In this document: in pieces, positions 45,479-54,856 of the stretch | Numbering within the stretch: the stretch's first letter is position 1 | How the letters are laid out: each line of letters starts with the position of its first letter | From: JAXMAF01 sp046350555 | GTDB taxonomy: Bacteria; Planctomycetota; Phycisphaerae; Phycisphaerales; SM1A02 | Reading direction: 5' to 3' | Assembly: GCA_046350555.1 (NCBI GenBank) | Contig: JAXMAF010000008.1 | Coordinates: 1 to 64,000 of the forward strand | DNA length: 64,000 bases | Made by a program: the position numbers and the translations under genes | The notes under the pieces: model-generated | The model's input: only the letters and a program-made list of their open reading frames with translations | What the model was told of the DNA's origin: nothing | Databases searched by the model: none

Positions 45479-47295
45479 GGAACCGGCGACGGTGTCGCGC
45501 CGAGCCGATGGGCTCGAGGTGCTCGACGATCGGTCCAGGGCCAGCGCTTGCGGGCACGAAGGTGAGAACGCCCGACGACGATCACGACGGCGATCAGGAT
45601 CGCGACGAAGAGCGGGGTGTGCGTGGGAAGCGTGCCGGCAGTCGCCGGGACGGGCGTCTTGCGCGCCCAGCGAGCCGGCGATCGCCAGCGGCGGGACCAG
45701 CACGCCGAAGCGGCCGACGACCATGCACGCCGCGAGGCGTGTTGAAGAAGGGCGTGTTGGCGAGCCCGGCGAAGGCGGAGCCGTTGTTGGAGGCCGACGA
45801 GAGCATAGAGGATCTGGCTGAAGCCGTGCGGACCGGGTTGCTCGCGCCCGGCGACGCCGAGGGCGTCATCACCGCGATCGCGGTGCCGACGAGCACCGCG
45901 GCGCACGGCGCAAGGATCGCGATCGCGGCCATCTTCATCTCGAACGGCTCGATCTTCTTGCCCAGGTACTCGGGCGTGCGCCCCACCATGAGGCCCGCGA
46001 CGAAGACCGCGACGATCACGAACATGACCATGCCGTAGAGCCCCGAGCCGACGCCGCCGAAGACGACCTCGCCGGTACCATGAGCCACATCGGAGGCCAG
46101 GCTCGCCGAGCGGCGTGAACGAGTCGTGCATCGAGTTCACCGAACCGTTCGACGCGGCGGTCGTGGCGACCGCCCAGAGCGCGGAGTTGGCGACGCCGAA
46201 GCGGACCTCCTTGCCTTCCATGTTGCCGCCGCCGTGGCCGGCGCCGCAAGACTGGTCGACGCCGAGGGCGGCCAGCGCCGGATTCCCCGCCTGCTCCGCG
46301 GCGACCGTGACGCCGAGGAGCACGACGAGGATCGCGACCATCGCCGCGAGCAGCGCCCATCCCTGACGACGGTCGCGAACCATCTCGCCGAAGGTGAAGC
46401 AGAGCGCCGCGGGGACGAGAAGGATCGCCAGCGCCTGGAGCAGGTTCGACAGCGGCGTCGGATTCTCGAATGGATGCGCGGAATTGACGTTGAAGTAGCC
46501 ACCGCCGTTCGTGCCGAGCTGCTTGATGGCGACCTGCGACGCGACGGGACCGAGTGGAAGGAACTGCTCGAGCGTCGCCGCGCCGTCGTGCGATGCCGGA
46601 TCGGAGGCGCCCGGCGGCGTCTCCGGGCTGGCGCGGTTCGCCGCGATGGACTGGATCGGCTCGGCGAGCTTCGCGCTCCGGTACGGCTGGAACGTCTGCA
46701 CCACGCCCTGCGACAACAGCGCGACGGCGAGCACCAACGAAAGCGGCAGGAGGATGTAGAGCGTTCCTCGGACGAGATCGACCCAGAAATTGCCGACGGT
46801 CGCGCTGGAACGACGGGACAGGCCGCGGACGAGCGCCGCCAGGACCGCCATGCCCATCGCCGCGGAGAGGAAGTTCTGCACGCCGAGGCCGAGCATCTGC
46901 GTCAGCATCGACATCGTCGTCTCGCCGCCGTAGCCCTGCCAGTTCGTGTTCGTGATGAACGAGATCGCGGTGTTGAGCGAGGAATCGGGCGAGACGGCGC
47001 CGAAATGCTGGGGGTTGAGCGGGAGGAGGCCCTGCGTGCGCTGGAGGCCGTACACCGCGAGAAACCCGACGAACGCGAAGGCGATGGCGTCGATCGCGTA
47101 GCGGGCCCAGCCCGACTCGCGCGCCGCGTCGACTCCGGCGAGGCGATAGACGAGCCGTTCGATCGGTCCGACGACGCGATCGAGTCCGCACGGCCTTCCT
47201 TCGTAGACGCGGGCCATGTACCAGCCCAGCGGCTTCACCAGCAGGAGGAGCACGGTCAGGTAGAGGCCGATCTGGATCCAGCCGGCGCCGTTCAC
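45475..47295 (-). CDS. kdpA: KdpA potassium channel subunit, frameshifted in its last third
   Basis: The pore-forming subunit. The first ~400 codons are intact and carry the four-repeat signature filters SFITNTNWQGYGGE, LGTNGGGYFNVNSAHPFENP and TAASNGSVNSMHDSF. After about 46090 the frame changes; the conserved GEVVFGGVGSGLYGM, VGRTPEYLGKKIEPFEMK and NNGSAFAGL continue in other frames to about 45500. The GTG at 47295 overlaps the kdpF stop (GTGA) and is eight bases after GGAG. The C-terminal limit is approximate. Confidence 0.88.
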   Translation of the reverse strand: MNGAGWIQIGLYLTVLLLLVKPLGWYMARVYEGRPCGLDRVVGPIERLVYRLAGVDAARESGWARYAIDAIAFAFVGFLAVYGLQRTQGLLPLNPQHFGAVSPDSSLNTAISFITNTNWQGYGGETTMSMLTQMLGLGVQNFLSAAMGMAVLAALVRGLSRRSSATVGNFWVDLVRGTLYILLPLSLVLAVALLSQGVVQTFQPYRSAKLAEPIQSIAANRASPETPPGASDPASHDGAATLEQFLPLGPVASQVAIKQLGTNGGGYFNVNSAHPFENPTPLSNLLQALAILLVPAALCFTFGEMVRDRRQGWALLAAMVAILVVLLGVTVAAEQAGNPALAALGVDQSCGAGHGGGNMEGKEVRFGVANSALWAVATTAASNGSVNSMHDSFTPLGEPGLRCGSWYRRGRLRRRRLGALRHGHVRDRRGLRRGPHGGAHARVPGQEDRAVRDEDGRDRDPCAVRRGARRHRDRGDDALGVAGREQPGPHGFSQILYALVGLQQRLRLRRARQHALLQHASRRAWSSAASACWSRRWRSPARWARKTPVPATAGTLPTHTPLFVAILIAVVIVVGRSHLRARKRWPWTDRRAPRAHRLGATPSPVP

Positions 47296-47432
47296 TGGAA
47301 CCACTCCGGCTTGAGCATGGCGCAGAGCAGGTAGGCGAGCAGCGCGATCGCCACGACGGCGCCAAGCAGGTGGATCCAGTCGACGGAGCTGGTGGCGCCG
47401 GACGCGATGCCCGCCATGAGGATGATGGTCAT
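47292..47432 (-). CDS. kdpF: KdpF small membrane subunit
   Basis: A 46-residue single-helix protein (LLGAVVAIALLAYLLCAML followed by KPEWFQ). The KPE ending, small size and position directly before kdpA identify KdpF, which stabilises the complex. Its ATG overlaps the preceding small gene's stop (ATGA). Confidence 0.85.
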   Translation of the reverse strand: MTIILMAGIASGATSSVDWIHLLGAVVAIALLAYLLCAMLKPEWFQ

Positions 47433-47539
47433 GGCCTGGCCCTCGTCTCGACCGGCATGAGCCGTTCGCAGGCGGCCACGAAGCCGACGGTCGCGGCGAA
47501 GCAGAGGAGGGCGATCAGGATGCAGACGAGGTCGCTCAT
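47429..47539 (-). CDS. Small membrane protein at the head of the kdp operon
   Basis: A 36-residue reading frame: MSDLVCILIALLCFAATVGF, then VAACERLMPVE. One transmembrane helix followed by a CxxL segment is typical of the short genes found before kdpF in many bacteria. It is coupled to kdpF by an ATGA overlap. Function unknown. Confidence 0.65.
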   Translation of the reverse strand: MSDLVCILIALLCFAATVGFVAACERLMPVETRARP

Positions 47540-47600
47540 GGGTGCCAAGCTCCGGACACACGAAGCATGGCAGGTCCGGGCGACGCGATCGATGCAGGGG

Positions 47601-47676
47601 GCGTCAAATGGCGCTCCGAGCGCATCAAGGCGGCATCAAGGTGACATCCAAGCTCCATCATGGCGGCGTCATCTTG
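47601..47676 (-). promoter_or_regulatory. 11-base periodic repeats upstream of kdp operon
   Basis: GCGTCAAATGG (47601), GCATCAAGGCG (47622), GCATCAAGGTG (47633), ACATCCAAGCT (47644), CCATCATGGCG (47655) and GCGTCATCTTG (47666). The last five units are exactly contiguous at 11 bases, the spacing used by OmpR/PhoB-family regulators. They lie 62-137 bases upstream of the first kdp gene, as expected for KdpE sites. Confidence 0.6.
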
Positions 47677-47766
47677 CCGTCGCGATGGCCTCATCATCGC
47701 CACACGGCCCGCGACGCGGGTCGTGATCGGCGATGGTCGACATCCTTGGAACCGGTGCTGGCTCGC

Positions 47767-49845
47767 CTATGTCCGTGCCGCGGCGCCGCGCATCGGCTTC
47801 GCGGCGGGCTTCGAGGCGCCGGCATGCGGTCGATCGAGCACCGTGCGGATGGTCCGCGCAATCGATGCGGCGTCGATGCCCGCCTCGAGCATCTGCTCGC
47901 CGCGCTCGCCCTGGTAGATCCACGAGTCGGGAAGTCCCATGCGCGTGACGAGCCGGCCGTCGAGCTGGTTCTCGTTGCATGCTTCGAGCACGCAGGCGCC
48001 GAAGCCGCCGCGGATGGAGTGGTCCTCGACCGTGATCACGGGGATGCCGCGTCCGAGGAGATCCTTCAGCAGATCGATGTCGACGGGCTTCGCGAAGCGC
48101 GCGTCGTAGACGCTGACCTTGTACTCGCTGCGCCCCTCGCCGAGCGTGGACGACGCATGCGTCGACGCCGCTCCGTTGGCGCCGCGGCCGTGACCCTTGT
48201 CGCGCCCGGCCGGGGCGTCGGGAGCGACGGTGTGCAGGTGCTCGAGGGCCTTCATCGCCTCGATGGCCATCACGCCATAGCCGAGCACGGCGACGTCGGG
48301 CGTCGCGTGCGTGCAGAGCGCGCGGGCCTTGCCGGGCACGAAGGGCGGGCAGGGCTGGTCCGCGAAGAGGCTGCTCACGTTGTCGCGCGGATAGCGCACC
48401 GCCGAGAGCCCGGCGTCGTAGCCCGCCATGAAGCGCAGCGCCTCGCGCAGGGACGGTTCGTCCATCGCGGCGAGCAGGCACGCCTTCGGGAGACACGCCA
48501 GCAGCGAGATGTCGCAGAAGCCGTGGTGCACGGCGCCGTCGCCGCCGACAAGCCCGGCGCGGTCGAGGCAGAGCCGCACCGCGAGCCCCTGGAGCGAGAC
48601 CTCCTGGAAGCACTGGTCGAAGGCCCGCTGGAGGAAGGTGGAGTAGACCGCGAAGAACGGCCTCCAGCCGGTCTTGGCCGGGCCGGCCATCATGTCCAGC
48701 GCGTGGCTCGCAGATGCGGTGTCCCACGTTCGATCAGGAGCCTCGGCTGCACCTTGCTGATTCCGGTGCCATCGGGCATCGCGGCGGTGCACGCCACGAC
48801 CCGTGGATCCGCGGTCATGAAATTCGGTCATCAGGTCGCCGAAGGCCGACGTGAAGGGCGTCCACCCTTCTTGAGCTCCACGCGGCAGCCGTCTGGCTCG
48901 ACGTTCATGGCGAAGGCGGCGGGCGAGTGGAACGTGCAGGCGTCCTTCTCGGCGAACTCGAAGCCCTTGCCCTTGATCGTCTTGACGTGGAGCACCATCG
49001 GTCGGTCGAGGTGCTTGGCCTCGTTGAGGAAGTCGATCAGCGTCGGCAGGTCGTGTCCGTCGACGGGACCGATCGTGACGAGGCCGAACTTCTCGAACCA
49101 CGCATCCTCGGAGATGACCGCCTTGCTCATCTCGCCGAGGCGGTGGTACATCTCGGCGAGCGTTTCACCGCCGGGCACCTTCTTGCTGAGCTGCTTGGCG
49201 GCCTTCTTGAACTCGCTGTAGCTCTGGCTGAGGCGCAGCCGGTCGAAGTACGAGGCGACCGCGCCCCTGCGGCTTCGCGATCGACATGCCGTTGTCGTTG
49301 AGCACGACGAGCAGCTGCCGCTTCAGCGTGCCCGCGTTGTTGAGTCCCTCCATCGCGACGCCGTTGACGATCGACGGCATCGCCGATGATCACCGCCGCG
49401 CGGCTTCCGCCCGGATTCTCGTGCGACCAGCCCTCGCCGTTGAGCGTGTCGCCGCGGGCCATCCCCACGGCGGTCGAGATCGCCGTTCCGGCGTGGCCCA
49501 CCGAGGAAAGGGGTCGTAGGCGCTCTCGCGCGGCTCCGGAAAGCCCGCCATGCCGTTGCGCTTGCGCAGGTTGGCCAGCAGCGGAAGGCGGCCGGTCAGG
49601 AGCTTGTGCGGATAGCACTGGTGGCCGACGTCGAAGAGCAGGCGGTCGTGACCGAAGTCGAAGACGTAGTGCAGCGCGATCGTCAGCTCCACCACGCCGA
49701 GGTTCGGCGCGAGGTGGCCACCCGAGCGCGAGACCTGGTCGCAGATGGCGTGGCGGATCTCGGCCGCCAGCTCCGGAAGGCGATCGATCGGCAGGGCCCG
49801 AAGGGCGTCCGGGGTCTGGATCGTCGGCAGGATCCTCAATTCCAT
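47767..49845 (-). CDS. dxs: 1-deoxy-D-xylulose-5-phosphate synthase, multiply frameshifted
   Basis: The first enzyme of the MEP isoprenoid pathway, a thiamine-diphosphate enzyme joining pyruvate and glyceraldehyde-3-phosphate. Conserved pieces are SGGHLAPNLGVVELTIALHYVF, FDVGHQCYPHKLLTGR, SVGHAGTAISTAVGMA, LLVVLNDNGMSIAKPQG, GPVDGHDLPTLIDFL, MVLHVKTIKGKGFEFAE, VHHGFCDISLLACLP and PVITVEDHSIRGGFGACV. Frame changes fall near 49510, 49385, 49265, 48885 and 48735. All active-site regions are present, so the breaks are probably sequencing errors. The ATG at 49845 starts MELRILPTIQ. Confidence 0.9.
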
Positions 49846-49981
49846 GAGGCAGGGTCTCCGCAAGGTCGTCGGTCAGGTTGGGCTCGCCGTCCGAGGCGCT
49901 CTCCGTGAATTCGGGAAGGATAGCCAATCCAAGGGCCTTCGGCCGCATGCACGACGCGAAGGACGAATTCCCCGCCGCGGC

Positions 49982-50857
49982 TCAGCGCGTCCGGATCGAC
50001 ATGTAGTCGGCCAGGTCCTTCAGCGTCCGGCCGGCGTGCCCGAGCGGGTGAAGGGCGTGTCGCGCGTCGGCGTGGAGGCGGCGCACCTGCTCGCGCGAGG
50101 CGTCGACGCCCATGACGCCGGGGAAGGTCAGCTTGCCCGCGGATTCGTCCTTGCCCGCCGCCTTGCCGAGGTGTTCGGTCGACTGCGTCACGTCGAGCAG
50201 GTCGTCGACGATCTGGAACATGAGCCCGATGTCCTCGCCGTAGGTCGTCACGGCCTCGAGCGCCGCCGACGACGCGCCGCCGCAGCGGGCGCCCATGCGG
50301 CATGCGGCCGTGATCAGGGCCCCCGTCTTGTTGCGGTGGATGCGGCGCAGGCGCGGCAGCGGTTCGCGCTCCGACGGATCGAAGCCGCCCAGCGTGTCCA
50401 GGACCTGCCCGTTGATCATGCGGGTCGTCGCGACGGCGAGCTCGCCGGCGATCTCCGGCACGCGCGACGCGATCTCGAAGGCGACCGACATGAGCACGTC
50501 GCCGGCGAGGATCGCCATCGCCTCGCCGAACTTGGCGTGCACGGTCGGCTGCCCGCGGCGAAGCAGGTCGTTGTCCAGCGCGGGCAGGTCGTCGTGCACC
50601 AGGGAGAAGGCGTGGACGAACTCGATGGCGATGGCGGCCGGCTGGGCTTCGTCGATGGTGCCGCCGACCGCCTCGCAGCAGTGGATCGCCAGCAATGGCC
50701 GAAGGCGCTTGCCGCCCACGAGCACCGCGTGCTGCGCCGCCGCCCGGAGGTTCTCCGGCAGCTCGGCCGACGCCAGCGCGTCGGCAAGCCAGTCGTCGAC
50801 CCGAGCGACCAGCGGCGCAATCGAGTCGAGGTAATGCTCGGCGGCGGTTTGGGGCAT
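49982..50857 (-). CDS. ispA: Farnesyl/geranyl diphosphate synthase
   Basis: An intact 291-residue trans-prenyltransferase that extends DMAPP with IPP. The first Asp-rich motif is VHDDLPALDND, as in bacterial IspA, preceded by GGKRLRPLL. The second is QIVDDLLDVTQSTEHLGK with the KDxxxxKxT segment (GKDESAGKLTFPG). The ATG at 50857 starts MPQTAAEHYLDS. It is next to dxs in the same orientation, grouping two steps of isoprenoid synthesis. Confidence 0.93.
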   Translation of the reverse strand: MPQTAAEHYLDSIAPLVARVDDWLADALASAELPENLRAAAQHAVLVGGKRLRPLLAIHCCEAVGGTIDEAQPAAIAIEFVHAFSLVHDDLPALDNDLLRRGQPTVHAKFGEAMAILAGDVLMSVAFEIASRVPEIAGELAVATTRMINGQVLDTLGGFDPSEREPLPRLRRIHRNKTGALITAACRMGARCGGASSAALEAVTTYGEDIGLMFQIVDDLLDVTQSTEHLGKAAGKDESAGKLTFPGVMGVDASREQVRRLHADARHALHPLGHAGRTLKDLADYMSIRTR

Positions 50858-51022
50858 GAAGGGGATTGTAGAACGCGGCCCGGACGAAGGCACGAGGCCG
50901 CGGACAGGCGAAGCGCATGCGCCGCGCAGGGGGCGCATGCCGCGCACGGGCCCCCCGGCCGGGTGCCGGGAGACCGCGCCGGCGCGACCGTTCCGGACGC
51001 GCAACGGTTACCATCGCCCCCG

Positions 51023-51604
51023 ATGTTCCAGCTCGCCTCCACCGCCTCCGCGCCGACCGCGTCGTCCGCCGGGGTTCTCTTCTGGACGCTCATGGATCGC
51101 GGTGGACCGGTCATGTGGCCGCTGCTGGCCCTGAGCATGATCGGCATGACGCTGGTCATCGAGCGCGTCGTCTTCTGGATCGGCCTTCACGGGCCTGGCC
51201 GCGCGGGTCGCCTTCGCCAGCTCGGTGCGGCGCTGCGCGAAGGCGATCGCCCGAAGGTCGAGCGGCTCATCCGCCACGATCGGTCGGTCTACGGCCGCGT
51301 GGCCGCACGACTGCTCGACGACGGCGCCAGCGACGCGATCGCCATCGATGCGGTCGAGCGCGAGCGCCCGCGACTCGATCGATTCATGAACGCCCTGTCG
51401 ACCATCATCACCGCCGCGCCGATGCTGGGAATCCTCGGAACGGTGACGGGCATCATCAAGTCGTTCCAGCTCATCGGCGAGCAGACGACCCTCACCGACC
51501 CGCGCGCGGTCTCCGGCGGCATCGCCGAGGCGCTCATCACCACCGCGGCGGGGCTGGTGATCGCGCTCATCGTCCTCTTTCCCTACATGGCCTTCCGCCA
51601 CTGA
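51023..51604 (+). CDS. MotA/TolQ/ExbB proton-channel family protein
   Basis: At least 193 residues with three predicted membrane helices: VMWPLLALSMIGMTLVIERVVFW, then after a cytoplasmic segment TIITAAPMLGILGTVTGIIKSF and SGGIAEALITTAAGLVIALIVLFPY, both conserved in ExbB/TolQ. It would convert the proton gradient into envelope work with an ExbD/TolR partner (not seen here). The stop at 51602 cuts the usual C-terminal helix; DRALSRLEVLIASARG continues in another frame to about 51690, so a one-base error near 51600 is likely. Confidence 0.85.
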   Translation: MFQLASTASAPTASSAGVLFWTLMDRGGPVMWPLLALSMIGMTLVIERVVFWIGLHGPGRAGRLRQLGAALREGDRPKVERLIRHDRSVYGRVAARLLDDGASDAIAIDAVERERPRLDRFMNALSTIITAAPMLGILGTVTGIIKSFQLIGEQTTLTDPRAVSGGIAEALITTAAGLVIALIVLFPYMAFRH

Positions 51605-51638
51605 TCGGATCGCGCGCCCGTGAGCCGGCTCGAGGTGC

Positions 51639-53119
51639 TCATCGCGTCGGCCCGAGGAAGGCGCGCCGAGAAGCCCGCGGCCGGCGATGAAGTAGCGACC
51701 GGGGTGAGCGCGCGCTCCCCGGCCGCGGCCGCGCATGGCGCGTTCGTCCGTGGCTACGAGCGCGGTCCAGCCCGGCATCGCGACGGGGCCGACCGGCAGG
51801 TCGCCGAACTCGTACTTCGGCGGCGTGAGGTCGAGCTGCGAGTTCATCGCCTGTTCCCACGTGACGACCTGGCCGGTGTACGCCGCGAGGCGGCCCATGA
51901 TCGCGGTCAACGTGCTTTCGGCGACGCGGCTTGGCCTCGTTGACGTGGCGCCCCCGAGAGGATCGCGCCGAAGAGGTCGCGGTGCTCCTCCTCGTAGGGA
52001 TTCGGCTCGTCGCCCTCGAATCGCCACGACTCGCCGGAGGCGCCGCCCGGCGCGCGGTCGGTGCTTCGCGTGATGCGGGCGAAGCCGGGGCGCGTGACGA
52101 GGGTGCCGAGCGATCCGACGATCACCTCCTCGACGCGCGGCGGGCAGCCGTCGATCTGGCAGCACATGCTCGTGCAGCTTGCGCCGTTGGGATACTCGTA
52201 CTCGATGGCGAAGTGGTCGTAGATGGTGCCGCACTCCGGACCGGTGCGCACCTGTCGTCCGCCGACGCCCATCGCGCTCGTTGGCGGCGTGCCCATCGCC
52301 CAGTTCACCACGTCGAGGTTGTGGATGTGCTGCTCGACGATGTGGTCGCCGCTCAGCCACGGGAAGTAGAGCCAGTTGCGGCACTGCCACTCCATGTCGG
52401 AGTACTCCGGCTTGCGGCAGTGCACCCACGGTCACTCCCTGATTCCCAGTAGCAGCGCGCGCGACGATCTTGCCGATGGCGCCCATCGGCAAGGTGCCGC
52501 CTCGAGGTAGGACCGCTCGTGGCGCTGCGTGCCGGAGACGATGCAGAGCTTCCGTTCGTCGGCCTTCGCACCGGCCGCGATGACCCGGCGCACGCCGACG
52601 GGGTCGACGGCGACCGGCTTCTCCATGAAGACGTGCTTGCCGGCGTTGATCGCCGCCTCGACGTGCATCGGTCGGAATCCCGGCGGCCCGGCGATGATCA
52701 CGACCTCGACGTCCTTGCGATCCAGGAGCTTGCGGAAGCCGTCGAAGCCGGTGTAGACGTCGGCGTCGCCGACGAGCACGCGCGGCGCGACGTCCGTCTC
52801 GGCGGCGAGGTTGGCGCGGCTCGACGCGGCGCGATCGGGGGCGAGATCGGCCATCGCGACGATGCGAGCACGGACAGGCGCGCCGTACGTCCGCCGGCCC
52901 GCGCCGGTGCCCCGTCCGCCGCGCGATCATCCCGACGCACGATGCGATCCGCGGGGACGCTTGCCGCGGCGGCATCGCGGCTACGCTCCCGGCGGCGCGA
53001 CCGGCGCCTTCGGCTGCGCTTGGCCCTGACTGGCCCTGCCGCGCATGCAGCTCGACGGCCGCGACGAAGCCGCGGCGAGCGACGAGAGTGGCGATGAACT
53101 CGCGTCGGTGAAGGGTCAT
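51639..53119 (-). CDS. Gfo/Idh/MocA-family oxidoreductase 1, frameshifted
   Basis: A probably exported sugar-type dehydrogenase. It starts TLHRREFIATLVA, which fits a Tat signal. The NAD(P)-binding part includes PRVLVGDADVYTGFDGF, VEVVIIAGPPGFRPMHVEAAINAGKHVFMEKP with the EKP motif, and later WLSGDHIVEQHIHNLDVVNWAMG. The C-terminal part ends about TGQVVTWEQAMNSQLDLTP and PVAMPGW. Frame changes fall near 52870, 52450 and 51930. The exact end is uncertain. Such families are greatly expanded in planctomycetes. The substrate is unknown. Confidence 0.8.
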
Positions 53120-53421
53120 GTGCGGTGAGCGTGGTCGGAGGCGGGAGAGGGGAGAGTGGGGAGAGGCGGGGAATCGGGAGAGGCGGGGAATCGGGAGGAG
53201 CGGGAATCAGGAGAGGCAGAGTCAAGAATTCGGGTCAAGGACGCCGTCCGTCGTCGAAGCGTATCGCTTCGCGCTTCGACGCCTGCGCCCGATGTCCGAA
53301 GAACCAGTAACCAAGAACCAGCAACCAGCAGCGCCAGCAACCAATAACCAGCAACCAGCAACCAGCAACCAGTAACCAGCAACCACCACCTCAACGCCCC
53401 CGCCCACCGCCCGTCGTCCGC
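53120..53421. repeat. Repeat-filled gap between oxidoreductase genes
   Basis: Two simple repeats and no supported gene. At 53140-53220 are degenerate units of GGGAGAGGCGGGGAATC type. At about 53300-53392 are units of AACCAGC/AACCAGT/AATAACCAGC, about 12 copies. Both could expand by slippage. Confidence 0.8.
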
Positions 53422-54741
53422 TCACGCCACCTTGGTCGTTCCCGGCACCGCGACCGTCGGCGTCGGGCGATCGGTCCATTCCCACTTCGGCGGCAGGGAG
53501 GTTCTCACGGGAGTTCATCGCCTGCTCCACGTGACGACCTGCCCGGTGTAGGCGGCCATGCGGCCCATGATCGCCAGCAACGTGCTCTCGCACATGCGGC
53601 GGCCGTCGTTGACGGGCTTGCCGGAGCGGATCGAGGCGAAGGCTCGTCGTGCTCCCTGCTGGTACATGTCGTTCTTGAGCGTCTCGCACTTCCAGGCGTT
53701 GGGGCCGGTGATGACGTGCGTGTCGTTCCATCCGTTGACGGTCGCGGTGCCCTTGCTGCCGAGCACGTAGTCGGAGTTGTCCGACGAGTTCAGTGCCGGC
53801 ACATGTGGAAGCCGCGCACGCCGTTGTCGTAGTCGAAGACGACGCGAGGCCAGGTGTAGACGTTGCCCGTCTCGGGAACGTTCGGACGACACTGCCTTCC
53901 GCCGACAGCGGTAGGACAGCGCGCTGCGGAAGCCGCGCGGCCTCGCCAGGCTGCGCGCGTTCATCGCCCAGTGCAGCTTGTCGATGGCGTGCACCGCCTG
54001 CTCGACGATGTGGTCGCCATGATCCAGTGGAAGTAGTGCCAGTTGCGGACACGGAACTCGACGTCGACCCTCCGGCCTGCGACTTGGGCTGGATCCGGCG
54101 GTCGCGTTGTAGTTGGTGTAGACCGCGACAATGTCGCCGATAGCGCCCCTCGCGATCTTGCGATACGTCTCGCGGCAACAGGTGCTGTAGCGCCCGGCAG
54201 AATCCGCTCATCACATGAAACGCCTTCTCCTTCGCCGGGACGCGTTGAGCACGGCGCGCGGGCCGGGCCCGTCGATGGCCACCGGCTTCTCGCAGAAGAT
54301 GTGGACGCCCTTGTCGACGGCGTCGACGAACTGCGGGACGGAAGACGGGCGGCGTGCAGAGGCGGACGACGTCGACGCCGCTGTCGAGCAGTTGTCGGTA
54401 CGCCTCGAGGCCGACGAAGCGACGCTCGGCGCAGCTTTGGATCTTCCTCTGGTTCACGTCGCCGCCACCCTCGGCATCCTTCTCCTTCATCGCGTCGGCG
54501 ATGTTCTTGAGGCATGGATCGATGCGGCTCGGGAAGGCGTCGGCGGCTGACCAGGCGCGACGTTCTGTCGGCGAGCAGCGCTGGATCGCGGCGGCGGTCC
54601 CGCGTCCTGCAGCCGACGAGGCCGATGCCGCGCGTCTTCGGCTCGTCGCGGCGCCCCGCGCGACGACGGTGACGCCAGCGCGAGCGTAGCGGTGCTGACG
54701 GAGGCAGCGGCACGAATGAAGTCGCGGCAGGAGAGGGGCAT
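53422..54741 (-). CDS. Gfo/Idh/MocA-family oxidoreductase 2, multiply frameshifted
   Basis: A second member of the family. It starts MPLSCRDFIRAAASVSTATL, a possible Tat signal. Conserved pieces are RRFVGLEAYRQLLDSGVDVVRLCTPPVFRP, AFHVMSGFCR, ALNSSDNSDYVLGSKGTATVNGW, and SIRSGKPVNDGRRMCESTLLAIMGRMAAYTGQVVTW. The ending PTVAVPGTTKVA gives the stop at 53422. At least six frame changes occur. It is next to oxidoreductase 1, and both sit beside a formylglycine-enzyme-like gene. Confidence 0.78.
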
Positions 54742-54856
54742 GGGCGGAAGGGGGCGGGAGGCGAGTGGTGGGCGGGGACGAGAGATTGGAGCGGTGTTGG
54801 CGGGGTGTGCAGCGATGGGACGGGGGTCACTTGGATGTGCTGAAGTGACTCCGTCG

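Noticed and set aside
53116..53394. A 92-codon hydrophobic peptide (WLLVTGCWLLVAGYW)
   Set aside because: It is only the translation of the AACCAGC repeat and has no start signal or relatives expected of a gene.
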